Assembly: GCA_035443825.1 (NCBI GenBank)
Contig: DAOMNN010000005.1
Coordinates: forward strand, 1 to 64,000
Source of the DNA: DAOMNN01 sp035443825
GTDB lineage: Bacteria; Pseudomonadota; Gammaproteobacteria; Burkholderiales; Rhodocyclaceae
DNA: 64,000 nt
Direction: 5' to 3'
Part shown: one piece after another, positions 48,048 to 56,495 of the stretch
Layout: each line of letters opens with the position of its first letter
Position numbering within the stretch: the stretch's first letter is position 1
The notes under the pieces: model-generated
Seen by the model: the letters and a program-made list of their open reading frames with translations, nothing else
What the model was told of the DNA's origin: nothing
Database searches by the model: none
Program-made: the position numbers and the translations under genes

Positions 48048-48770
48048 ATGGTGATGAATCTCAAGGACGCGTTCCTGGATGCGCGCAAGCGATACAAGAT
48101 CAGGCGCTCCAGACCGCAGTTGTGGCATTTCAGGGAGCAGGGTTTCGGTTACATTCAGATTCCAAAAGTTGCCACGCGATCGATCAGGCAGGCACTTTTC
48201 GACATGAGCGGCGCTCGGGAACCGAATGAGTCCTTTGCGGCATTCGAATCCCGAAACAGTGCCCACCTGTCACATGCCAGGATTCGTGAGGAAATTGCGC
48301 GTGGCCTGTTCGTGTTCGCCTTCGTGCGCCATCCGCTCGCGCGCCTGTACTCCGCCTGGATGAACAAGATCGTTCGCGCCGAGGACGGGGCCCGGAGGAA
48401 TATCTTCAGCTGTCACGGGATGCACGACGGCATGCGGTTTGAAGCATTCGTCCGCCGCGTCGCCGAACTTCAGGATGAGGCGCTCGATCGCCACCTGCGT
48501 TCTCAAGCGTGGTTTCTCAGCGATGCAGCAGGTCTGCTGCCCGGGTTCGTGGGCAAACTCGAGAGCTTCGGTGAGGACTGGGGCATCCTGCGTGAACGAT
48601 TGCCGGTCCTGGGTGACGTGCCTCACAAGAACAAGGCATCGCATGGCATGGATTTCCTGAAGCCCTACGACGCTGAGACCCTGCGGCTCGCCGTCACGCG
48701 CTTCCGCAGGGATTTCGAGCTCTTTGGTTACGAATTGCCGTCAGCCGCGCAGTCCGGCGTGGCGGACTGA
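48048..48770 (+). CDS. sulfotransferase family 2 protein (copy 2)
   Basis: 240 residues and clearly paralogous to the gene at 43846: shared ARKRYKI start, LWHF, QIPKVATRSI (PAPS 5' loop, 37-46), VFAFVRHPLARLYSAWMNKI (3' site), CHG, RHLRSQAWFLSD, LGDV-HKNKASHG and LFGY end. Substitution of the loop Ser-Thr by Thr-Arg (KVATRS against KVASTS) is a visible difference near the cofactor. Own promoter region. A second sulfation position or acceptor is likely (inference). Confidence 0.82.
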   Translation: MVMNLKDAFLDARKRYKIRRSRPQLWHFREQGFGYIQIPKVATRSIRQALFDMSGAREPNESFAAFESRNSAHLSHARIREEIARGLFVFAFVRHPLARLYSAWMNKIVRAEDGARRNIFSCHGMHDGMRFEAFVRRVAELQDEALDRHLRSQAWFLSDAAGLLPGFVGKLESFGEDWGILRERLPVLGDVPHKNKASHGMDFLKPYDAETLRLAVTRFRRDFELFGYELPSAAQSGVAD

Positions 48771-48877
48771 CCGGCGTTGGTGTGGTCGGCGGGCGTCTCT
48801 GCTCGCCGCTTCGTGCACCACCATTGACCATGGCGGGTCGGCGCTTCCCGTCGGCCCCCACGTTGGTCCGGAACGTG

Positions 48878-49867
48878 CTACCGAGCACGGCCCCCCGGCA
48901 GCATCCAGCGATAGCGGATTCTCGCCAGAAGACGGTCGATCGTGCCAGGTTTTCCCTGGGGCGGCATCGATGCGGCGATCTCCTGTGCGACCAGGGGACC
49001 GATGCGCGAGAAGGCGAAGCGCTCCCGAACGAAGCGCTTGCCCTCCTCGGACAATCTTGCGCACAGCTCAGGTGAACTCTCGAGCATTCGCAGCTTCTCG
49101 ACCGCTTCCGCGGCACTCCGGTAGAAGACGACGTTTTCCATGTCGCGGAAGCCGATGACTTCGTTCTCGTCGGCGCCCTGGTCCTCGGTCAGGAGCACGC
49201 AGCCCGCGGCCAGTGCCTCGAAGTTCTTCAGCATGTACTCCGACATGCCGGAATCCGCGCTCACGAACACGCGAATCCGGTTCAGCGTGGCGACGTAGTC
49301 GTCGCCCGATTCGGTACGGGTCACGAGAATGGGGAACGCCTCGCCAATCGCGTCCAGCATTGCGCGTCGGCGGGCGTAGAACTCGTTCTTCGTGCTGCCG
49401 AGAAAGGCTGCGAAGATGTCCCGTTCCTGTCCGGTGTCGGTAATTGCACGATCGTCGAAGCCCTTGGGCACGAATCGAGCGTCGATCCCTTCCCCGCGCA
49501 GTCGCTGCGCGACCTGGTGCCCGGAGGAGATTACCCGGCAGCCCGGAACGCTGCGATAGAAGCGGGAGTAGCGACCGTGGTAGTCGCATTCCGGCATGTA
49601 GTTCTGCCATACGTCGTATTCGAAGAAGACCAGCCCGGGCACCAGACGCAGCAGGCGTTCCTGCCCGATCAGGCGCTTGAGCCGCGAGAAGATCACGATG
49701 CGATCGTAGTCGGCCGGGTCATGATCCTTGAAGAACCGTGCGAGGTTCTCCTGCTGGTCACTGGTCAGGCGGAAGATCCGGCATTCCGGCAGGCCATTCG
49801 CAATCGATTCGTACAACCAGTCGAGGATGGCTCTGCGCTCATCCATCACCACCAGCATTACCCGCAT
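48878..49867 (-). CDS. glycosyltransferase family 1-like protein (CgeB-type)
   Basis: 329 residues with a GT-B-like C-terminal half: DIFAAFLGSTKNEFYARRRA, RVFVSADSGMSEYMLKNFEA, LAAGCVLLTEDQGADENEVI and YRSAAEAVEKLRMLESSPEL, similar to CgeB/glycosyl transferases group 1. The N-terminal half (MRVMLVVMDERRAILDWLYE) is less conserved. Probably a core or O-chain sugar transferase. Convergent with sulfotransferase copy 2. Confidence 0.72.
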   Translation of the reverse strand: MRVMLVVMDERRAILDWLYESIANGLPECRIFRLTSDQQENLARFFKDHDPADYDRIVIFSRLKRLIGQERLLRLVPGLVFFEYDVWQNYMPECDYHGRYSRFYRSVPGCRVISSGHQVAQRLRGEGIDARFVPKGFDDRAITDTGQERDIFAAFLGSTKNEFYARRRAMLDAIGEAFPILVTRTESGDDYVATLNRIRVFVSADSGMSEYMLKNFEALAAGCVLLTEDQGADENEVIGFRDMENVVFYRSAAEAVEKLRMLESSPELCARLSEEGKRFVRERFAFSRIGPLVAQEIAASMPPQGKPGTIDRLLARIRYRWMLPGGRAR

Positions 49868-50182
49868 GATTTCTTCCCGCGCTCCCGGCAGAACTGGCGC
49901 TTAAACGAAGCGTCGCCCTGCTGTGTTGAGGATGGCCCCGCTCTCTCAAGCCGAAGATCCATACCCTCTCCCACCCTTCGTCGGCAGGGCAGGCGGATGG
50001 GAACCGTTACGCACCACTCGGGCGCTACGGTGTCTGGCGGGTGCCCGGGATGAGTATACGCGATCCGGATAGCATGTCTGTATTCGTTTCGGCGGGCAGC
50101 GTCCTCGGGTTCAGTCCCGCCGGTTCGGCGGCCCGTGCCTCGATTCCGATGCCTCGGCCCGATGTCAATCCTTGTCGTGTGG
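49868..50182. other. 315-base intergenic region between two minus-strand genes
   Basis: Between the end of the 760-residue fusion gene and the start of the CgeB-type gene. Apart from a possible minus-strand promoter at 50053-50080 I see no ORF, repeat or RNA signature. Confidence 0.6.
50053..50080 (-). promoter_or_regulatory. possible promoter of the CgeB-type glycosyltransferase gene
   Basis: CAGACA (50075-50080), 16 bases, TATACT (50053-50058) on the minus strand: 4/6 and 5/6 consensus matches. The GCGTATACT string also occurs before the glycosyltransferase at 46857-47702. Confidence 0.3.
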
Positions 50183-52465
50183 TCACCAGCTGGTCAGCCG
50201 GCGCAGCCAGCTTCCCCGAAAGCGCCGCTTTGCGCGGACCTTGAGATCGTACAGGAGAAAGGACAAACGGCCTGCGTGGGTGAATCTGCGACCGAGTGCA
50301 CCCAGGTAGATGGTCATGAAGCGTTCGCGCCCTTCGTGATCCAGTTTGTTGCAGGTACGAACCAGGTCCGCAAGACGTTTGCGCAGCGGAAGACCGTGAG
50401 CGAAGAAATGCGCGCGCGCGGTGTCGATAAGCAAAAACTCGAGTTCCCCCGAGCCCTGCTTTCTGACCAGGATGTTGCCGGCCGAAAGGTCGCGAAAGAA
50501 CACTCCGCGGGCGTGCATCCGCAGCAGGAATGCGGACAGCTGCGCGAATGCCTCTTCACGGCCGATTCCTGCGTGTTCCTCTGCACCCCTGGCATAGGCG
50601 GCAAACAGGTTGCGTACCGACAGCTTCCCTTCGACGTACTCGCAGACGTACCAGTTGCGCGTCAGGTCCCTGCCCGAACGTTGCTCGAACCATGCGACCG
50701 GCGTCGCAGTGGCAATTCCACGACGCAGCAACTCGTTCGCGCCGTTCCAGCTGCGCAGTGCCTTGGATGGCTTGAAACGGTCGAGCAGGCGTTTGTGCAC
50801 CCTGAACCGGACCGGCTGCTTGACCACCAGTTTCGCGCCGGGCGTGCGCGGGTCGTCAACGGTCCAGATCGCGTTGCGCGCGTGGCGCAGACTTCTGTCC
50901 CTTGCGGTGGGCTGCACGCGCTCGGGGTGGAGTGCATCGATCAGCATGTCCGCCTCCGCGCGATCCTTCGCCAGGACCATGCCCTGCCACTCGCCGTCGC
51001 GGCAGAAGAAATGCTGGCCCGGGCCATGTCTGTGAATGCGTACCTCCGCGGCGAGGTCAGCGGAGGCGCGGATGCCGACATCACGTGTTGCCGGCCAGCG
51101 CGCATACAGTGGCGCCTCGCTCGCGAGCGTGGGTATATCGTCAAGCGCCCCCCCGTCCCGACTTGACCACTGCGCAGCGTCGATGTCATGCGCTTCGTAG
51201 AGGTCCTCGAGTGCGGCCGCCCGACCGTTGATCGTCCACACTGCATGGACGAGGTGCTGTGCGCTGCGGAACGCGTGCACCTCCAGACCTTGCCCGCGAT
51301 TCAGTCGTCCCTGATACGTCGACTGCGGGATAAGGCGGGCAAAACCTGCAAAGGCGTGGAAGGCCGGGCGCAGACGGAGATCCGTGGCGCTGCCATTGAC
51401 GCCCGCATAGTGCGTGATGCGTTCGAGCACGGGGTAGGGTTCGGGGCCATTGTCGATCAGGCCCTCGCGATGGCAGATCAGCGGGCCCCAGCATGCGCGT
51501 TCGAGTGCTCCCGAGGCTGCGCACAGGATCATGTAGCGTGCCAGATAGTCGGCTTGCTTCTGCTCGCTGTCGGGCAGGATCCGTTCGATGCGCGGCAACG
51601 TCCAGAATGCTGCGGGCGACTGCAGGCGCGGCACTCCGGCCTGCTCGCCGATACGCTGCAGCAGACGAGCCTTCTTGACCAGGTTGTACTTTATGAGGGG
51701 TGCAAGGCGGTGCCCGAGGATCTTGTGATCGTATCGTTCCGGTTCGGTGCACCGCTCGGAGAACAGGTTGTCGGTGTGGATGTCGGGCAGCTGCCCGCGT
51801 CGCTTCATGATCGCAAGCAGCCCGACGTTGTACGGTGGCTCGAAGTCCGTGACGTTCGGGCCGGCGAGAACGATTGCGCGCCTTCGGACCTCTTCGTGGG
51901 CGATCGCCCACGCTGCCAGGAATCCATTCAGGGTGTAGCCGGCCCAGCGCCTGCGATTGACCGTCGACCCGATCTCTACGCAGGCGATCTGTGCACCGTA
52001 GCGATCCAGGGTCTCACTGACGAATCTTCTCCACGTGCGTGCGGCGTCGGCGGTATCCATTCGCGATGCCGCGTCGAATGGCTGCACCAGGTGCAGCATG
52101 ACGCGAAAGGACGCATCGCACAGGCGGGCGAGCAATCTGCCCGCCGGTCTTTCGCTATCACCGTAGGTGAAGTCCAGGCGCACACCGCGGACGCCGAGCT
52201 CGCTCAGGCGCTCAAGGATGAAGTCGTCGACGGTCGGGTCCTCGGACGCGGCGACGCCGACGCCTGCAAAATCATCTGGAACGTCATGTTCGGCCGGTGG
52301 AAGGTGGCCGTGCCGGAAGCGCAGCTTGCCGCCAAGCAGATGCCCAAGCATCGCGTATGCGAACTGCCAGCCCGCGCCACTGCCAAGTCCGGTGGCCGTC
52401 GCGCCGGGTGTGGCGTCGGACGGTGGTATCTTTCCGGGATTTCCTTCGGTCGGCGTCACGTTCAT
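50183..52465 (-). CDS. fusion of glycoside-hydrolase-like barrel and WaaP-type LPS kinase
   Basis: 760 residues. After a Gly/Ala/Pro-rich leader (1-35), residues 60-480 resemble the TIM barrel of GH39-type hydrolases: ELGVRGVRLDFTYGDSERPA, CVEIGSTVNRRR with a candidate acid/base Glu164, VLAGPNVTDFEPPYNV, and ADYLARYMILCAASGALERA. The usual second catalytic Glu is not evident (AAFWTLPRIE where a W-x-E would be expected). Residues 530-745 are a Kdo/WaaP-like kinase with Lys549 (KLVVKQ), FRDLSAGNILV (Asp659, Asn664) and LLIDTARAHF (Asp681). No signal peptide, so cytoplasmic. ATGA overlap with the upstream kinase-like gene. Role unknown; sugar binding plus phosphorylation in LPS assembly is a guess. 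Confidence 0.8.
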   Translation of the reverse strand: MNVTPTEGNPGKIPPSDATPGATATGLGSGAGWQFAYAMLGHLLGGKLRFRHGHLPPAEHDVPDDFAGVGVAASEDPTVDDFILERLSELGVRGVRLDFTYGDSERPAGRLLARLCDASFRVMLHLVQPFDAASRMDTADAARTWRRFVSETLDRYGAQIACVEIGSTVNRRRWAGYTLNGFLAAWAIAHEEVRRRAIVLAGPNVTDFEPPYNVGLLAIMKRRGQLPDIHTDNLFSERCTEPERYDHKILGHRLAPLIKYNLVKKARLLQRIGEQAGVPRLQSPAAFWTLPRIERILPDSEQKQADYLARYMILCAASGALERACWGPLICHREGLIDNGPEPYPVLERITHYAGVNGSATDLRLRPAFHAFAGFARLIPQSTYQGRLNRGQGLEVHAFRSAQHLVHAVWTINGRAAALEDLYEAHDIDAAQWSSRDGGALDDIPTLASEAPLYARWPATRDVGIRASADLAAEVRIHRHGPGQHFFCRDGEWQGMVLAKDRAEADMLIDALHPERVQPTARDRSLRHARNAIWTVDDPRTPGAKLVVKQPVRFRVHKRLLDRFKPSKALRSWNGANELLRRGIATATPVAWFEQRSGRDLTRNWYVCEYVEGKLSVRNLFAAYARGAEEHAGIGREEAFAQLSAFLLRMHARGVFFRDLSAGNILVRKQGSGELEFLLIDTARAHFFAHGLPLRKRLADLVRTCNKLDHEGRERFMTIYLGALGRRFTHAGRLSFLLYDLKVRAKRRFRGSWLRRLTSW

Positions 52466-53142
52466 CGCTTCTTGTGCGCACCGCGAGCGGACTCGAGGAG
52501 CAACTGATGGTCGAGCCAGTCGCAGTCGCCGACCGTGTTCTCCATGCGACGCAGGTTTCGTGCGCGCAGGAACCGGCCAAGCGGCCGTCGATGGACCCTC
52601 AGGTCCGAAATGTCGATCAGCCCCAGTTCGCCTTCCGGCGTGACGATGACGTTGCCGAGGTGCAGGGAGCGGAAATAGACGCCAAGATCGTGCAGGTGCG
52701 CGACGAAGACGTTGAACGCCTTCTTGAGCTTGCGCTCACGCTCGGGGGGCAGGCCGTTGCGCCACAACTCGCGCAGGGTCGTGCCTTCGAGCGGGTGGTA
52801 ATGGACCGCGTCGCGTCCGATGTCGGCAATTCGGTAGACGGCAATCACCCGCGGGCTGGGAATGCCCAGCCCGGCCAGCGCGGCGGCGTTATCCGCAAAC
52901 CGTTGGGCGTAGGGATACCATGCCGCAGACGAGATCAGTCGCTTGCGACGGAACATCTTGATAAAGGTTCCGTCAGCGAGGCGCAGGACCTTGTCGCCGG
53001 TCGGATCTCTTTCGAGAACCTTGGCGCCTTCACGCAAGGCCAGAAAATCCTGGTATTCGAGTTTGATCAATTGCCGGCCTGTCGAGCCAAAGCGCCCATT
53101 GTATCGCCCCGCAAGGCGCCCCAAGTGTCCCACGGCCGGCAT
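52462..53142 (-). CDS. WaaP/Kdo-kinase-like protein with Ser in place of catalytic Asp
   Basis: 226 residues, similar to proteins called toluene tolerance protein that lie next to msbA in Pseudomonas. Kinase-fold landmarks: Lys62 in GTFIKMFRRKRLIS, the catalytic-loop equivalent VYFRSLHLGNVIV (157-167, Ser159 where H-x-D kinases have Asp; Asn164 kept), and GLIDISDLRVHRR with Asp177. Activity is therefore uncertain. ATG 53142; a TTG at 53070 (LIKLEYQDF) is a possible shorter start. Divergent from msbA. Confidence 0.78.
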   Translation of the reverse strand: MPAVGHLGRLAGRYNGRFGSTGRQLIKLEYQDFLALREGAKVLERDPTGDKVLRLADGTFIKMFRRKRLISSAAWYPYAQRFADNAAALAGLGIPSPRVIAVYRIADIGRDAVHYHPLEGTTLRELWRNGLPPERERKLKKAFNVFVAHLHDLGVYFRSLHLGNVIVTPEGELGLIDISDLRVHRRPLGRFLRARNLRRMENTVGDCDWLDHQLLLESARGAHKKR

Positions 53143-53183
53143 GGTAACATCCTGCGACTATCGTCCAGGCTCACGACAAGTTG

Positions 53184-55025
53184 ATGAATCCAGCCAAGGC
53201 ACCCACCGTTTCGTCGCTGAAGATCTACCTTCGCTTGTTGGGTTACGTTCGGCCTTTCATCGGGTTCTTCGCGATCAGCCTGCTTGGTTACGTCATGTTC
53301 GCCTCGGCGCAGCCGATGCTCGCGGGCATGATGAAGTACTTCGTGGACGGATTGACTGGAGCCGCCGACGGTGCGCCGACCGTCATGCCGTTGGTGGGCG
53401 AGGTACAACTCATGTACGGGATGCCGCTGCTCCTCGTACTGATCGCGTTGTGGCAGGGCATTGGGTCGTATCTGGGCAATTACTATCTGGCCCGCGTCTC
53501 GCTGGGGCTGGTCAACGACTTGCGCGTCGCCCTCTTTGACAGCCTGTTGCGCTTGCCCAACGGGTACTTCGATCGGCACAGCTCGGGGCACATGCTCTCG
53601 CGGATCACCTACAACGTGACGATGGTGACGGGTGCCGCGACCGATGCGATCAAGACCGTGGTGCGGGAAGGGCTGGCCGTGCTCTTCCTGTTCGGCTATC
53701 TGTTGTGGATGAACTGGAAGCTGACGCTCGTCATGGTGGCCATCCTGCCGTTGATTGCCGTGATGGTGAACAGTGCCAGCCGCAAGTTCCGGAAACTGAG
53801 TCGGGCTATCCAGACCGCGATGGGCGATGTCACCCACGTCGCTTCCGAGACCATCCATGGCTACCGTGTGGTCAGGAGCTTCGGCGGCGAGCCGTACGAG
53901 TCGTCCCGCTTCCGGGGTGCCTCCAATACGAACATGCGCAAGCAATTGCGCATGGTCCGCACTTCGGCGACCTTCACCCCGGCGCTGCAACTGGTGAACT
54001 ACGTAGCGATGGCGGTACTGCTTTTCCTGGTTCTGCTGCTGAGGGGCGATGCATCGGCCGGCGATCTGGTCGCATACATTACCGCGGCGGGCCTCTTGCC
54101 GAAACCGATCCGTCAGCTGTCCGAGGTGAGTGCCACGATACAAAAGGGCCTTGCGGGCGCCGAGAGCATCTTCGAGCAACTCGACGAGCAGCCCGAAGTC
54201 GACCGGGGTACGGTCGAGCGCGACCGCGTCGAGGGGCGACTCGAGGTTTCGGATCTGAGTTTCGCCTATCCGGGAACGGAGGAGCGTGTGCTCGATGGCG
54301 TCAGCTTCTCCATAGATCCGGGTCAGATCGTGGCACTGGTCGGGCGCTCGGGCAGCGGCAAGTCGACGCTCGCGAACCTGATTCCGCGCTTCTATCACCA
54401 TGAGCAGGGCGCCATTCTGATCGACGGAGTGGACGTAGAGGACTACACCCTGCGCAACCTGCGTCGCCACATTGCGCTCGTCACCCAGCAGGTGACGCTG
54501 TTCAACGATACGGTCGCCAACAACATCGCCTACGGCGACCTGGCGGGGGCGCCGCGCGAGGACATCATGCGCGCGGCAGAAGCGGCGTTTGCGCGCGAAT
54601 TCATCGACCGTCTGCCCCAAGGCTTCGATACCCTCGTCGGCGAAAACGGTGTGCTCCTGTCGGGCGGTCAGCGTCAGCGCCTCGCGATCGCCCGTGCGTT
54701 GCTCAAGGATTCCCCGATCCTGATTCTCGATGAGGCCACCTCCGCGCTCGATACCGAGTCTGAACGGCACATTCAGGCAGCGCTCGATCAGGTGATGAAA
54801 GGACGCACGACGCTTGTGATCGCGCATCGCCTGTCAACGATCGAAAAGGCCGACATGATCATGGTCATGGACAAGGGTCGGATCGTGGAGCGTGGCAGCC
54901 ATGCCGAACTGCTGGCGGCGGGGGGGCATTACGCGAGGTTGCATGCGCTGCAGTTTCGCGACGATGCCGAAGCTCCGGGGGGTGATCCGGCAGTCTCCCG
55001 GGGCAGCGACCGCCCCGGAGAATGA
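53184..55025 (+). CDS. msbA: lipid A-core flippase, ABC transporter MsbA
   Basis: 613 residues: six-helix transmembrane domain (to about 330, with YFDRHSSGHMLSRITYNV coupling region) and an ATPase with Walker A LVGRSGSGKST, Q-loop ALVTQQVTLFNDTV, ABC signature LLSGGQRQRLAIARAL, Walker B ILILDEATSALD and switch IAHRLSTIEKAD. Flips lipid A-core across the inner membrane; the LPS genes on both sides fit MsbA rather than a drug exporter. ATG 53184 (TTG three bases before is possible). It is the only plus-strand gene between 48771 and 64000. Confidence 0.92.
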   Translation: MNPAKAPTVSSLKIYLRLLGYVRPFIGFFAISLLGYVMFASAQPMLAGMMKYFVDGLTGAADGAPTVMPLVGEVQLMYGMPLLLVLIALWQGIGSYLGNYYLARVSLGLVNDLRVALFDSLLRLPNGYFDRHSSGHMLSRITYNVTMVTGAATDAIKTVVREGLAVLFLFGYLLWMNWKLTLVMVAILPLIAVMVNSASRKFRKLSRAIQTAMGDVTHVASETIHGYRVVRSFGGEPYESSRFRGASNTNMRKQLRMVRTSATFTPALQLVNYVAMAVLLFLVLLLRGDASAGDLVAYITAAGLLPKPIRQLSEVSATIQKGLAGAESIFEQLDEQPEVDRGTVERDRVEGRLEVSDLSFAYPGTEERVLDGVSFSIDPGQIVALVGRSGSGKSTLANLIPRFYHHEQGAILIDGVDVEDYTLRNLRRHIALVTQQVTLFNDTVANNIAYGDLAGAPREDIMRAAEAAFAREFIDRLPQGFDTLVGENGVLLSGGQRQRLAIARALLKDSPILILDEATSALDTESERHIQAALDQVMKGRTTLVIAHRLSTIEKADMIMVMDKGRIVERGSHAELLAAGGHYARLHALQFRDDAEAPGGDPAVSRGSDRPGE

Positions 55026-55034
55026 GAACACGCC

Positions 55035-56495
55035 CTAATCTGCCGGCGGCAGGTTGGCATCGAGCCACCGGTGCAGTGCGCTGCCGGCCGGCCAGTTCTT
55101 GAGTAGCCGCGCGCGATCCCTGCGCCAGGCGCGTCGATGGGCCATCACCGAGCGGTGCTGGCGCATCGCGTCGAGGTCGACCAGATAGAGTTCGCCTTCA
55201 CTCCAGAGCAGGTTGGTGGCCTTCAGGTCGCCATGGCTGATTCGCGCACGGAAGAGGGTTTCGAAGAGACTGCGGATCGCTCCAGCCTCGCCGGGAGGGG
55301 GCTCGCAGTCAGGGGGCAGATGGTCAGCCAGATTCGGTCCGGCGCAGTAATCGGTGATCATCCAGGCGCGGCCACGCAGGGGGCCCCAGCGCTCCTCGAT
55401 CACGGCCAGCGGCGCTGGAGTCGGGATGCCCAGCAGACGCAGGCGATTTCCCTCCACCCATGAATGCCACGCTCGGCTCGGCCGCCAGAGTCGGGACAGG
55501 GCGTGCCCCCGGTTCTTGAGGTTGTAGCGCTTGATGACCAGCGTGCGTGTCGTTCCGCGCACGCGTGCTACGGTGCATGTCCTGCCACTCTTCAGTCGGT
55601 CCCCGTCTTCCATGCCACGATCAGGGTCTTCGAGCAGTGTCTCGATCTCGGCTGCAGATGGACGAAAGAGAGCGACGTAGCGCCTGAAGCTCTTCTCGAT
55701 TCTGAAGAGCGAGCAGTTTCGACGCACCTTTCCGAGGTAGTCCGCGAGACGCCGCAAGCGGGCGTGTTCGATGCCGGGGTTCAGTTCGGACAGTGCCGCA
55801 CCGAGCGAGGGGTTGCCGAGTGCATATGCTGCAATAAGCGGCTCCAGTGCGAGATCCCATGCCATCGGAAGCTGCGCGATCAGCAGGGCAAGATTGTCGC
55901 GGGCCTGCTCCGGATCGAGCGTCGACGCCGCACGCTGGCGAACGGTATCGCCGTCGATCACGTACAGCCTGTCCTCGTGCTTCAGGAAATTGCCGAGATG
56001 AAGATCCGAATGGGTGATTCCGCTCGCATGCATTCGGCCCAGCAACGCGAACGCCGGCTCCAGGATGCGGTGGCATGCATCCGATCCGGGAGCCGGGCGG
56101 GCAATCTGCTGCCAGGCTTGAAGCAGGGTTTCGGAACCCGCCAGGAACTCGGTGACGATTGCGTGGCCGCCTGCGGCAAGCGGTGCGGCCGCTATCAATC
56201 CCGGGGTGGGCAGTCCGGCACGCACGAGGTGCCCGATTCCGTCGCGCTCGCGCGCCCAGTGCCTTGCGCTGCTGTCTCCGATATACAGCTTGGCCAGGAC
56301 CTGGCGGTCGCCGAGTTCGCCCTCCGCGACGATGCGCTTTCCGGGCAGACTGCGCAGCATGCGTGTCGCGCGCAACTCGCTTCCGTCGTCGAGTGCGATA
56401 CGGAAGGGCAGTTCCGGCGTGCGCCCCGCGACGCGCAAGGTCTCCCGCGTCACCAAAGGCACGTCGGCGTCTACGGGTCTCGTCGGTTCAGGCAT
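55035..56495 (-). CDS. tandem double LPS kinase (two WaaP-like domains in one chain)
   Basis: 486 residues. First kinase domain: Lys69 (VLAKLYIG), catalytic THSDLHLGNFL (Asp164, Asn169) and VIDGDTVRQ (Asp181). Second: Lys322 (LVIKRYNLKN), SHGDLKATNLLW (Asp423, Asn428) and LVDLDAMRQH (Asp440). Both loops keep the residues for catalysis, so two active sites are possible. Length and position match my recollection of WapQ in the P. aeruginosa core locus, not verified. ATG 56495 overlaps the preceding glycosyltransferase stop; an earlier ATG at 56537 is possible. Confidence 0.82.
   Translation of the reverse strand: MPEPTRPVDADVPLVTRETLRVAGRTPELPFRIALDDGSELRATRMLRSLPGKRIVAEGELGDRQVLAKLYIGDSSARHWARERDGIGHLVRAGLPTPGLIAAAPLAAGGHAIVTEFLAGSETLLQAWQQIARPAPGSDACHRILEPAFALLGRMHASGITHSDLHLGNFLKHEDRLYVIDGDTVRQRAASTLDPEQARDNLALLIAQLPMAWDLALEPLIAAYALGNPSLGAALSELNPGIEHARLRRLADYLGKVRRNCSLFRIEKSFRRYVALFRPSAAEIETLLEDPDRGMEDGDRLKSGRTCTVARVRGTTRTLVIKRYNLKNRGHALSRLWRPSRAWHSWVEGNRLRLLGIPTPAPLAVIEERWGPLRGRAWMITDYCAGPNLADHLPPDCEPPPGEAGAIRSLFETLFRARISHGDLKATNLLWSEGELYLVDLDAMRQHRSVMAHRRAWRRDRARLLKNWPAGSALHRWLDANLPPAD

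Noticed and set aside
48771..48877. GC hairpin between sulfotransferase copy 2 and the CgeB-type gene as terminator
   Set aside because: CGGCGGGC/GCTCGCCG can pair, but no T-run follows on either strand.
53067..54827. 586-codon minus-strand open frame
   Set aside because: Antisense to msbA; His/Arg/Gln-rich shadow composition.
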